DNA of 64,000 nt from Komagataeibacter xylinus (lineage in GTDB: Bacteria; Pseudomonadota; Alphaproteobacteria; Acetobacterales; Acetobacteraceae): NCBI RefSeq assembly GCF_009834365.1, contig NZ_CP041348.1, positions 1,674,501-1,738,500 of the forward strand. Direction: 5' to 3'. Each line of letters starts with the position of its first letter. The stretch's first letter is position 1. The notes beneath the pieces were generated by a model, which had not been told where the DNA came from, searched no databases, and worked only from the letters and a program-made list of their open reading frames with translations. Positions 46,242-54,086 of the stretch are shown in pieces. The translations under genes and the position numbers were made by a program.

Positions 46242-46928
46242 TCAGTTCCCGGCGGCTTTCTTGCCCGAAGGCGTGCCGACCATATCTTCGGACACGAAGC
46301 GGATGCTGTTCTGGGCATCAAGCAGGGCGGCGTCCGCATCCTTGGTGTTGGGTGTTGCACCCGCAAGCAGGTTGGAGGCGCGATAGACATCGCTGGCGCT
46401 GGCATCGAGCGGTGCGATTGCCAGCACGAAGTCAACATCCACGGCAGCAACCTGCAGGTTCTGCGCGGCCTGCGCGGGCTTGCCCTTGTTCAGGCTGGTA
46501 TTGGCCGAAGCCACCGCCGTGCCCTTGGCGGAAGTGGGTTCAAGGTCTTCGGTCACGATGTATTCGCCATCAACCGGCAGCCAGGCCACCGGCTGGGTGG
46601 AGGGAGCAGCCTTGGGCGCGGGTGCGCCGGCCGGGGCCTTTTTGGGGGGCGTCAGCTGGGCTTCGGCCTTCATGAACACCTTGTTGTCGCCCTTGGCGCG
46701 GGCCAGGGCGTTGTTGGCATCGGTCAGCAGCTTGACGGCGCCAGCGGTATCGTTGTTGGCGAGGGCCGTGCGGGCCATATCAATATCATCAAACGCGCGG
46801 CTGCCATCGGCCGACAGCTTGGCGAAATCACGATTGACAGCGCGCCCGGCCGAGGGGGCAGCCTGCGCTGCGCCGACTGCCGTGCCCAGCATGAGCAGGG
46901 CTGCGGGCAGGAATGCATATTTCTTCAT
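46242..46928 (-). CDS. YfdX family protein
   Basis: This 228-aa periplasmic protein has a signal peptide (FLPAALLMLGTAVGAAQA). The YfdX-type helical repeats follow: SRAFDDIDMARTALANNDTAGAVKLL, WLPVDGEYIVTEDL and NLQVAAVDVDFVLAIAPL. In E. coli yfdX belongs to the EvgA acid-resistance regulon, and purified homologues show chaperone-like behaviour. A role in acid stress would suit an acetic acid producer but is inference. The ATG has a GGAG site at 8 nt. Confidence 0.82.
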   Translation of the reverse strand: MKKYAFLPAALLMLGTAVGAAQAAPSAGRAVNRDFAKLSADGSRAFDDIDMARTALANNDTAGAVKLLTDANNALARAKGDNKVFMKAEAQLTPPKKAPAGAPAPKAAPSTQPVAWLPVDGEYIVTEDLEPTSAKGTAVASANTSLNKGKPAQAAQNLQVAAVDVDFVLAIAPLDASASDVYRASNLLAGATPNTKDADAALLDAQNSIRFVSEDMVGTPSGKKAAGN

Positions 46929-47136
46929 GGTTCATTCTCCGGTCTTGGTGGCGGTATCATTGCCCGACGCCATCTGTAACAAAAGATGTGGCAACGCAAT
47001 GCGGCTGCCCTGCTGCCGCATGTCAGGCCCGACCGGGCGCCTGCATGCCAAAAGCCCACTGGTCACGGCGCATGCATGCGCTAGTATGGCCGTGCCGCTC
47101 CTGTCTGGTGCGGAGCTGTTTATCAAGGAATGAATC

Positions 47137-47256
47137 ATGTCTGAATGTGCAACCAAGTGCCCTTCCAAGTCTCCCTGCTTCAAGGGCATCCTGGTTTTCG
47201 GTGCGATTGTCGGCGTTATCGTGTTTTTCCTTAAGAAAAAGAAGTGCAACGACTGA
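47137..47256 (+). CDS. 39-residue single-helix membrane protein with Cys-rich start
   Basis: ATG 47137 with AAGGA at 8 nt opens a 39-codon frame. The peptide starts MSECATKCPSKSPCFKG (three Cys in 14 residues), has one membrane helix (ILVFGAIVGVIVFFL) and ends KKKKCND. The clear ribosome site, the positive-inside tail and the compact layout favour a real small protein. The Cys cluster could bind metal or a lipid. The function is unknown. It ends 64 nt before dinB. Confidence 0.65.
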   Translation: MSECATKCPSKSPCFKGILVFGAIVGVIVFFLKKKKCND

Positions 47257-47320
47257 TCTCGCGCAGTCACGCCGTGCCGGTCATGTCCCTTGCGGGCATG
47301 GCCCCGGTGCGGTCCGGGCC

Positions 47321-48403
47321 GTGAGTAGTGCAGGGCATAGGCGCATCATCCATGTTGATATGGATGCCTTTTATGCCTCGGTCGAGCAGCGCGATGATCC
47401 GGCCCTGCGCGGCAGGCCGCTTGCCGTAGGCGGTGCGGGGCGGCGGGGCGTTGTTGCCGCTGCGAGTTATGAGGCCCGCCGGTTCGGGGTACGCTCGGCC
47501 ATGCCTTCGGTCGTGGCACTGCGCAAATGCCCGGACCTTGTGTTCGTGCCGCCGCGTTTTGATGTATATCGCGCGGTTTCTGCCCAGATTCACGCCATTT
47601 TTGCCTGTTTTACCTCCATCATACAGCCGCTTTCGCTTGATGAAGCATATCTGGATGTAACCCGGCCCCTGCTGGATTATCCCTCCGCCACGGCAATCGC
47701 CACGGCCATCCGCGCGCGTATCCGCAGCGAGACGGAGCTGACCGCCTCGGCAGGCGTATCCTACAATAAATTCCTCGCCAAGCTGGCCTCCGATTACCGC
47801 AAGCCCGATGGCCAGTTTGTCATTACACCGCGCATGGGGCCGGATTTCGTGGCGAGTCTGCCGGTCGAGCAGTTTCATGGCATTGGCCCGGCCACGGCGG
47901 CGCGGATGCACGCTTTGGGCATCCGCACGGGGCAGGACCTGCGTGCGCAGCCGCTTTCACGCCTGCTGCGGCATTTTGGCAAGGCGGCTGATTTCTATTA
48001 CGGTATTGCCCGTGGGCTTGATGACCGCCCCGTGGAGGTCAATCGCCCGCGCCGCTCCATCGGCGGCGAGCAGACCTTCGATGCCGATATTCATGACTGG
48101 GCTGCCGCACGGGACCACATGCTGGCCCTGTCGGAGCGGGTGTGGGGGCGCTGCGTGGCGCGTGGCCTGACGGGCGTAACCGTGACGCTGAAGGTGAAAT
48201 ACAACGATTTCCGCCAGATCGTGCGCGGGCGCACGGCGCCGGAGCCGGTAGCGGACGGAGCTGATCTGGCCCGGCGGGCGCTGGCGCTGCTGGCTCCGTG
48301 TTTTCCGCCGCCACGGGGCATCCGGCTGCTCGGCGTGACCGTATCGGGCCTGCGCGTGCCCGGCGCTGTTCCGCCCGCACGGCAACTCGCGCTGTTTGGT
48401 TAA
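47321..48403 (+). CDS. dinB: DNA polymerase IV
   Basis: DinB is a Y-family translesion polymerase. The 360-aa protein has the catalytic motifs IHVDMDAFYASVEQRDDP at the N-terminus and PLSLDEAYLDV near residue 103, the helix-hairpin-helix HGIGPATAARMHALGI near 190, and ends with a clamp-binding-like RQLALFG. The start is the GTG at 47321; upstream in-frame sequence shows no homology. No SOS box of the alphaproteobacterial GTTC-N7-GTTC type was seen in the short leader. Confidence 0.93.
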   Translation: MSSAGHRRIIHVDMDAFYASVEQRDDPALRGRPLAVGGAGRRGVVAAASYEARRFGVRSAMPSVVALRKCPDLVFVPPRFDVYRAVSAQIHAIFACFTSIIQPLSLDEAYLDVTRPLLDYPSATAIATAIRARIRSETELTASAGVSYNKFLAKLASDYRKPDGQFVITPRMGPDFVASLPVEQFHGIGPATAARMHALGIRTGQDLRAQPLSRLLRHFGKAADFYYGIARGLDDRPVEVNRPRRSIGGEQTFDADIHDWAAARDHMLALSERVWGRCVARGLTGVTVTLKVKYNDFRQIVRGRTAPEPVADGADLARRALALLAPCFPPPRGIRLLGVTVSGLRVPGAVPPARQLALFG

Positions 48404-48411
48404 GAAATAAC

Positions 48412-48488
48412 AGAAGTTTTCGGGTGTCGCCTTTTTTAAAGGTGACGTTCTTTGAAGCTTTTTGAAAAAATCCTCACCAAAAACTTCT
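48412..48488 (+). repeat. Cloverleaf repeat copy 9 with compensating changes
   Basis: The outer arms are AGAAGTTTTCGG and CCAAAAACTTCT, where the family has AAAAG/CTTTT, so both sides changed together. Hairpin 1 is GTCGCCTTTTTTAAAGGTGAC, in which the usual C-G second pair is T-A. Hairpin 2 is GAAGCTTTTTGAAAAAATCCTC, partly damaged. It starts 8 nt after the dinB stop. Confidence 0.9.
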
Positions 48489-48552
48489 TATCGATTGTAG
48501 GCAGGTCACATTGAGGTCATTGGATGACCTTCCTCATACGAAGCAGGACGCC

Positions 48553-48942
48553 ATGAACAACGCAGCCCCTCCCGGCTCACAGGCCATTCTCAATGCCATT
48601 GCCGAACTCGTGCTGATCGCCGTGCCGGAAGAGGAGGAGGAAACCTGTCGCGCCATCGAGATGCACATGGCCTTTACCGGTAATGTCGAACTTGGTGACA
48701 CGAATGTCTATTTCGGCTTCGATTACGAAACGCAGGAGGGGGAAAAGGTCAATTTCAGCCCCTTCGAGGACGAATCGACCGAAGGCCACATCCGCTATCT
48801 GCACGACCTGCAGCATGAACTGCTGGAACTGCGCGCGGCCTTCTGGCGCGAGAACCCGGCCCGTGACCAGCCGGTCTGGACCGGACTGACCCTGCGGGTG
48901 GAGATGACCGAAGGATCGTTCTCGGTCGATTTTGAATACTGA
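48553..48942 (+). CDS. YezG-like (DUF600) immunity family protein
   Basis: This 129-aa acidic protein resembles the YezG/DUF600 immunity family that neutralises YeeF-type toxins. It has the N-terminal helix AILNAIAELVLIAVPEE, a central YFGFDYETQEGEKVNF strand pair and the typical ending WTGLTLRVEMTEGSFSVDFEY. The ATG at 48553 has AGGA at 6 nt. No toxin gene is adjacent (dinB before, DUF1643 after), so it may be an orphan immunity gene or a housekeeping relative. Confidence 0.6.
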   Translation: MNNAAPPGSQAILNAIAELVLIAVPEEEEETCRAIEMHMAFTGNVELGDTNVYFGFDYETQEGEKVNFSPFEDESTEGHIRYLHDLQHELLELRAAFWRENPARDQPVWTGLTLRVEMTEGSFSVDFEY

Positions 48943-48966
48943 TGGGCTGTTAATGCCCTGAAATAA

Positions 48967-48992
48967 TAAAAGTTTTTGATGAAGCTTTTTTC
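48967..48992 (+). repeat. Truncated cloverleaf repeat (copy 10)
   Basis: Left arm AAAAGTTTTTGATGAAGC followed by TTTTTTC, then the match ends. Only the left arm and the rising half of hairpin 2 remain. It sits between convergent genes ending at 48942 and 49009. Confidence 0.65.
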
Positions 48993-49008
48993 AGGGCCCG
49001 CAGGCCAT

Positions 49009-49578
49009 TCAGGCCGGGGCAAAAGGCGGCAGGGGTTCGGGCTTCAGGCTGGCAGGCAAATAGAGCGGGTGCTCGGGGCGGCCAGACCCCTTGCTCAGCC
49101 GCATGGCGCTGACCGTAATGCCGTGCTGCTGCAGCATGCGGATCACCTCCGGCCCACGGGGCAGCAGGCTTTTGATCTGCGGTGAGCCATAGGCCGCCAC
49201 CACCAGGTCGGCCTGCCGTGCCATGGCGAGCAGATGGCGGTCGTTCTCGGGGCCGACCGGGTCGGGCACTTCGGTCAGGCGCTTCTGGTCGGTGCAGCGA
49301 TAGGCGAAGGTGTTGCCCACCAGCAGCGTGCCGTAGCCCCAGGCGCGGGCATAGCGCTGGCATTTGGCCACCGTGCGGTCATCGCCATCTTCCGTCGCAA
49401 CCGAGGGGTTCATCATCAGCCACATCACTGCAGGCCCATCGGGGTTCCAGGTGCGGGTCAGTTCATAGCGGTAGCATTTGTCCGGGCCGCCATAGATGGC
49501 ATGGCTGACCACGTCATCGGCCAGGCGGAGCGGGCGGCTGTGGCCCACATGGTGCTGGCCCTGTCTGCTCGTGTTCAT
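49009..49578 (-). CDS. DUF1643 domain protein
   Basis: This 189-aa protein matches DUF1643: CYRYELTRTWNP, VMWLMMNPSVATEDGDDRTVAKCQRYARAWG, LLVGNTFAYRCTDQKRL and DLVVAAYGSPQI. The family is small, cytosolic and of unknown function, with a Rossmann-like pattern. The ATG at 49578 follows a GGGG run; other ATGs upstream are possible. It lies 74 nt after the sulfide:quinone oxidoreductase gene on the same strand. Confidence 0.82.
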   Translation of the reverse strand: MNTSRQGQHHVGHSRPLRLADDVVSHAIYGGPDKCYRYELTRTWNPDGPAVMWLMMNPSVATEDGDDRTVAKCQRYARAWGYGTLLVGNTFAYRCTDQKRLTEVPDPVGPENDRHLLAMARQADLVVAAYGSPQIKSLLPRGPEVIRMLQQHGITVSAMRLSKGSGRPEHPLYLPASLKPEPLPPFAPA

Positions 49579-49652
49579 GACCCCAAACATACGCATGGCC
49601 GCGCGGAGGTCCACCCCCGCGCAGCCATGCGTGTTTCAGTATTGGCGAAAGA

Positions 49653-50939
49653 TCAGCGCGGCGTGCCGATCTTGTGCGGGGCCACCATCAGTTCATGGCC
49701 GCGCAGCATGCCATCCCAGTACAGTGCGGGCATGACCCATTCCTTGAGGAACCATGCCAGATGCGTGGGCTTGCGGCCATTGAGCAGCCATGTGGGCAGG
49801 GTGGGGGCCAGCTTGCCGCCATAGGCGAACTCGGCCAGCACGATCTTGCCGCGCTCGACGGTGAGCGGGCAGGCGCCATAGCCATCATAATCGGCCACGG
49901 CGGGCTTGTGGTCCAGGGTGGCCAGCACGTTCACGGCCACGACCGGAGCCTGCACGCGCACGGCGGCGGCGGTCTTGGCGTTGGAGGTGCCCGCCACATC
50001 GCCAAGCGCAAACACATTGGCAAACTTCGTGTGGCGCAGCGTTGCGGGGTCAACCGATACCCAGCCGCCATCGCCTGCAAGCGCGCTGTTGCGGATCACG
50101 TCGGGCGCGCGCTGGGGCGGCACGACATGCAGCATGTCGAATTCCACTTCCGAGGACGTCTTGCTGCCGTCTGCCGCCACGTTCTCGAAGGTGGCGATGC
50201 GGCCCTTGCCATCCACCTTCGTCAGGTTCGACTTGAGGCACAGGTCAATATGGTAGCGGTTGATGTAGTCCATCAGCGGCGGCACGAATTCCTTCACGCC
50301 AAACAGCCCCGGCGTTGCGGTGTGGAAGGAGACGTTGATGTTATCGGCCAGTCCGCGCCTGCGCCATGCGTCGCATGCCAGGTACATCGCCTTCTGCGGC
50401 GCGCCCGCGCACTTGATGGGCATGGGCGGCTGCGTAAAGACCGCATTGCCACGGCCAAGCGTCTGCACCATCTGCCAGGTATAGGGGGCAAGGTCATAGC
50501 GGTAGTTGGAGGTCACGCCATTGCGGCCAAGGGTCTCGCTCAGGCCCTCGATTGCGTCCCAGTCCAGCGTCAGGCCGGTGGCAACCACCAGCGCCTCGTA
50601 GCGGATGGATGAGCCGTTGGACAGGTGCACGAGGTTGGCTTCCGGCTCGAAGCCGGTCGCTGCCGCCTGCACCCAGTCGGCACCGGCCGGGATCAGCCTC
50701 TTTTCCGACCGGCGGGTCTGTGACTGCTTGAACACGCCGCCCCCCACCAGCGTCCAGCCCGGCTGGTAGAAATGCGAGCCCGACGGCTCGATGATGGCCA
50801 GCGTGATGCCGCCGCGCCGCTTGAGAATGCTCGCAGCGGTGGACAGGCCGGCAGCGCCCCCGCCCACCACGACGACATCATAGGTCAGGCCCCGCGCCGT
50901 GCTGGCGAGGTTCGGGGTGGATGGGGCAGTATCGGTCAT
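49653..50939 (-). CDS. sqr: Sulfide:quinone oxidoreductase, type II-like
   Basis: This 428-aa flavoprotein oxidises sulfide to persulfide or polysulfide and reduces quinone. It has the FAD motif VVVVGGGAAGLSTAA near residue 25, the redox Cys177 in PMPIKCAGAPQKAMYL and Cys357 in YGACPLT, the same two-Cys layout as type II (mitochondrial-like) enzymes, and the second FAD motif NVFALGDVAGTSNAKTAAAV. It is the second gene after the Blh-type persulfide protein (48-nt gap), making a two-step sulfide detoxification unit. Confidence 0.92.
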   Translation of the reverse strand: MTDTAPSTPNLASTARGLTYDVVVVGGGAAGLSTAASILKRRGGITLAIIEPSGSHFYQPGWTLVGGGVFKQSQTRRSEKRLIPAGADWVQAAATGFEPEANLVHLSNGSSIRYEALVVATGLTLDWDAIEGLSETLGRNGVTSNYRYDLAPYTWQMVQTLGRGNAVFTQPPMPIKCAGAPQKAMYLACDAWRRRGLADNINVSFHTATPGLFGVKEFVPPLMDYINRYHIDLCLKSNLTKVDGKGRIATFENVAADGSKTSSEVEFDMLHVVPPQRAPDVIRNSALAGDGGWVSVDPATLRHTKFANVFALGDVAGTSNAKTAAAVRVQAPVVAVNVLATLDHKPAVADYDGYGACPLTVERGKIVLAEFAYGGKLAPTLPTWLLNGRKPTHLAWFLKEWVMPALYWDGMLRGHELMVAPHKIGTPR

Positions 50940-50987
50940 GAAGGGTCTCCGTAATGACTGTATAGATAAGGCTGCGATGGATGTGCG

Positions 50988-51911
50988 TCAGGAACGGGTG
51001 AGCGGAATTTTGATGTAGCTTACACCATTATCCTCAGGTTCGGGCAGATGGCCGCCACGCATGTTGACCTGCACCGAAGGCATGATCAGGTTGGGCAGCG
51101 ACAGGGTGGCGTCGCGCGCGGTGCGCATCTGCACGAACGCATCCTCGTCCACGCCATCATGAACGTGAACATTGTTTTTGCGTTCCGCGCCGATGGTGGT
51201 TTCCCATGCAAAGGTGTCGCGGCCGGGGGCCTTGTAGTCGTGGCACAGGAAAACCCGCGTCTGGGTAGGCAGGGCCAGCAGGCGGCGGATGGAATGGTAG
51301 AGCATGCGCGCATCCCCGCCGGGAAAATCGGCCCGCGCGGTGCCGTAATCGGGCATGAACAGCGTATCGCCGATAAAGGCGGCCTCACCGATCACATAAG
51401 CCATGTCGGCAGGGGTGTGGCCGGGCACGTGCAGCACGGTCACGGGCAGCGTGCCGAGCGTGAACTGCGCCCCGTCCTCGAACAGCGCGTCGAACTGCGA
51501 GCCATCGCGCGCGAACCGCGTGCCCGCATTGAACAGCTTGCCGAAGATGTCCTGTACTTTCAGGATGGCGTGGCCAATGCCGAGCCTGCCGCCAAGGCGT
51601 TCCTGCAGCCAGGGGGCGGCGGAGAGATGGTCGGCATGAACATGGGTTTCAAGCAGCCATTCCACCTTCAGCTTTTCCGCCGTGACGTAGTCCACGATGT
51701 CCTGCGCCATGGCGTGGTCGGTCCGGCCTGATGCGGGGTCGTAATCCATCACGCTGTCGATGATGGCGCAGGTGCGGGTGGCGGGGTCGTGCACCACATG
51801 GGTGGCGGTGAAGGTGGGCAGGTCAAAGAAAGTCCGGACAACCGGCGCCTGGCCTGTTGCGCGGCATTGGGTCACCTGGCTTGCAGCGGCTTCAAGGGCG
51901 GGGTCGGACAT
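50988..51911 (-). CDS. blh: MBL-fold persulfide dioxygenase-like protein (Blh type)
   Basis: This 307-aa metallo-beta-lactamase-fold protein has the metal motif LETHVHADHLSAAPWL near residue 87, HVPGHTPADMAYVIG and FIGDTLFMPDYGTARADFPGGDARMLYHSI. It closely follows the Blh proteins of BigR-regulated sulfide detoxification operons, which oxidise persulfide to sulfite. It precedes sqr on the same strand. The divergent 90-bp gap to the peroxiredoxin gene carries inverted repeats suited to an ArsR-type repressor, but no bigR gene is in the window. Confidence 0.9.
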   Translation of the reverse strand: MSDPALEAAASQVTQCRATGQAPVVRTFFDLPTFTATHVVHDPATRTCAIIDSVMDYDPASGRTDHAMAQDIVDYVTAEKLKVEWLLETHVHADHLSAAPWLQERLGGRLGIGHAILKVQDIFGKLFNAGTRFARDGSQFDALFEDGAQFTLGTLPVTVLHVPGHTPADMAYVIGEAAFIGDTLFMPDYGTARADFPGGDARMLYHSIRRLLALPTQTRVFLCHDYKAPGRDTFAWETTIGAERKNNVHVHDGVDEDAFVQMRTARDATLSLPNLIMPSVQVNMRGGHLPEPEDNGVSYIKIPLTRS

Positions 51912-51928
51912 GGAATATCATCCATAGT

Positions 51929-51951
51929 TTATGAATTACATAATAAATGTA
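51929..51951. promoter_or_regulatory. Overlapping AT-rich inverted repeats, candidate operator
   Basis: TTATG-AATTA-CATAA (51929-51943) and TACAT-AATAA-ATGTA (51937-51951) are two perfect inverted repeats that overlap. They lie between the divergent blh-sqr and peroxiredoxin genes. ArsR-family sulfide sensors such as BigR bind AT-rich palindromes of this kind. The regulator here is not seen. Confidence 0.55.
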
Positions 51952-52001
51952 TGTTATAAGATGGCTTGCGTCAAGGCGCGGCAGATGCAAAAGGGCAGGG
52001 C

Positions 52002-52685
52002 ATGAGCACAGAGGCGAGTATACCCGCAAACCATGGCGCGATCGGAACGCGCCCGTTGCGGATCGGGGACGTGGCACCAGACTTTCAGGCCCGTACCACG
52101 AAGGGGGAAATGCGCCTGTCGGACTTCCGTGGGCGCTGGCTGCTGTTTTTTTCGCACCCGGCCGATTTCACGCCGGTCTGCACCAGCGAGTTCATGGCGC
52201 TGGCCCGCGCGGCGGATCGCTTCGAGCAGCTTGACTGCGCGCTGCTTGGCCTGTCGGTTGACAGCCTGTACGCGCATCTGGCCTGGCTCGAGACGATACA
52301 GGAGCGCTTTGGCGTCGAGATTCCGTTCCCGCTGGTGGAAGATCCCTCCATGGCGGTCTGCCGTGCCTATGGCATGCTGGACCTGACCGCGCAGAACAGC
52401 GCCACCGTGCGCGCCACCTACGTGATCGACCCCGAGGGCGTGATCCGCGCGCTGGTGTGGTACCCCATGTCGGTCGGGCGCTCGGTCGAGGAACTGCTGC
52501 GCCTTGTCGAGGCCCTGCGCCGCAGCGAAGGCAATGCGGTCATGACACCGGAGGGCTGGACGCCGGGCGGCGACGTCGTGCGCCCCGTGCCCACCACGCA
52601 GGCCGCCCTGCGCAAGGCCGGGGGCGTTGTCGGCTGCTGGTTCTATAACCCCGTGCCCGATACGGGCCGCAAGCGCGGGCAGTAA
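52002..52685 (+). CDS. Peroxiredoxin, Prx6-type
   Basis: This 227-aa peroxiredoxin has the peroxidatic Cys60 in [16 protein letters not shown] and the Prx6-like C-terminal extension ([17 protein letters not shown]). A further Cys in [11 protein letters not shown] near the end could act as the resolving residue. It reduces hydrogen or organic peroxides and possibly persulfides. It is divergent from the sulfide operon with a shared control region and is followed after 4 nt by purU. Confidence 0.92.
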   Translation: MSTEASIPANHGAIGTRPLRIGDVAPDFQARTTKGEMRLSDFRGRWLLFFSHPADFTPVCTSEFMALARAADRFEQLDCALLGLSVDSLYAHLAWLETIQERFGVEIPFPLVEDPSMAVCRAYGMLDLTAQNSATVRATYVIDPEGVIRALVWYPMSVGRSVEELLRLVEALRRSEGNAVMTPEGWTPGGDVVRPVPTTQAALRKAGGVVGCWFYNPVPDTGRKRGQ

Positions 52686-52689
52686 AGCC

Positions 52690-53571
52690 ATGTCCGGTCC
52701 TGCCCCGGGTTCGCGCCTGTCCTATGTGCTTACGCTGTCGTGCCCCAACCGGCCCGGCATCGTGGCGGCGATCAGCCAGGCCCTGTTCGAGCTTGGTGGC
52801 GACATTGCGGGTGCCCAGCAGTTTGATGAGCGTGAAAGCCGCATCTTCTTCATGCGCGTGGTGTTCAGCGTGCCCGCCGGGGGCATGGAACGGGGCATGC
52901 TCGAGCAGGCGCTGGCCGCTTTGGCCGCGCGGTTCGACATGCAGTGGTCGCTGCGCGAGAGCCTGCAGCCCACGCGCACCGTCATCATGGTCTCACGATT
53001 CGATCACTGTCTGGTTGATCTGCTGTATCGCTGGCGCATTGGGGAGCTTGCCATCGCGCCGGTGGCCATCATCGCCAACCACCCGCGCGAGACCTACGCC
53101 CATATCGACCTGGACGGCATCCCCTTCCACTACCTGCCCGTAACATCCGCCACCAAGGCCGCGCAGGAGGCACGGATGGCCGAAATCGTACGCGATACAG
53201 GAGCCGAGCTGGTGGTGCTGGCGCGGTACATGCAGATCCTGTCCGATTCCATGAGCGCGTGGCTGGCGGGGCGGTGCATCAACATCCACCACTCCTTCCT
53301 GCCCGGCTTCAAGGGCGCGCGGCCCTACCATCAGGCGTTTGCGCGCGGCGTGAAGCTGATCGGCGCTACCGCCCATTTCGTCACCCCCGATCTCGATGAA
53401 GGCCCGATCATCGAGCAGGATGTCGAGCGCATTACCCACGCCGATACCCCCGATGACCTGATCCGCAAGGGGCGCGATATCGAGCGCCGGGTGCTGGCGC
53501 GTGCCGTGCGTTACTTTACCGAGCGCCGCGTCATTCCCAACGGGCGCAAGACCATCGTGTTCAATCCCTGA
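52690..53571 (+). CDS. purU: Formyltetrahydrofolate deformylase
   Basis: PurU hydrolyses 10-formyl-THF to formate and THF, balancing one-carbon pools. The 293-aa protein has an N-terminal ACT domain ([21 protein letters not shown]) and a formyltransferase-like domain with the catalytic residues in [21 protein letters not shown] and [17 protein letters not shown]. The ATG at 52690 lies 4 nt after the peroxiredoxin stop; its TGA shares a base with the mntR ATG. Confidence 0.95.
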   Translation: MSGPAPGSRLSYVLTLSCPNRPGIVAAISQALFELGGDIAGAQQFDERESRIFFMRVVFSVPAGGMERGMLEQALAALAARFDMQWSLRESLQPTRTVIMVSRFDHCLVDLLYRWRIGELAIAPVAIIANHPRETYAHIDLDGIPFHYLPVTSATKAAQEARMAEIVRDTGAELVVLARYMQILSDSMSAWLAGRCINIHHSFLPGFKGARPYHQAFARGVKLIGATAHFVTPDLDEGPIIEQDVERITHADTPDDLIRKGRDIERRVLARAVRYFTERRVIPNGRKTIVFNP

Positions 53572-54062
53572 TGCCCGGCCCGGACTCCAGGCCAGCCGCG
53601 CCCCCCATGCCCGATGCCGATACGCAGTGCGCGGGCTTCCGCCAGGCGCGGCTGGCGCGCAAGACGGCCCTGATCGAGGATTATGTCGAACTGATCGACG
53701 ATCTGCTCAATGACGGGCAGGAGGCGCGGCAGGTCGATATTGCCGCCCGCCTTGGCGTATCGCAGCCCACGGTAGCCAAGATGCTGGTGCGGCTCGAGGC
53801 GGATGGTCTGGTCACGCGCAGGCCCTATCGCGGCATTTTCCTCACCGGGGCGGGGCAGGAGATGGCGCAGGCCAGCCGCGAGCGCCACCACACGGTCGAG
53901 CAGTTCCTGCGCGCGCTTGGCGTAAGCGAGGCAAATGCCCGCATTGATGCCGAGGGCATGGAACACTATGTGGGGGCGGAAACGCTGCGCGCCTTTCGCC
54001 ATGCGCTCGAGGCGGGGCTGGCCGCCTTCATGACCAGCGCGGGCAAACGCCACGACGACTGA
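53571..54062 (+). CDS. mntR: Manganese-responsive regulator MntR
   Basis: This 163-aa DtxR/MntR-family repressor closely follows E. coli Mnt[36 protein letters not shown] (winged helix), [14 protein letters not shown], and the metal-binding region [16 protein letters not shown]...[12 protein letters not shown]. With Mn2+ it represses uptake genes. No mntH lies nearby. It overlaps the purU stop by one base, so manganese, peroxide and one-carbon genes share a transcript here. Confidence 0.92.
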   Translation: MPGPDSRPAAPPMPDADTQCAGFRQARLARKTALIEDYVELIDDLLNDGQEARQVDIAARLGVSQPTVAKMLVRLEADGLVTRRPYRGIFLTGAGQEMAQASRERHHTVEQFLRALGVSEANARIDAEGMEHYVGAETLRAFRHALEAGLAAFMTSAGKRHDD

Positions 54063-54086
54063 CCTGCCAACGGAAGGGAACACCCC

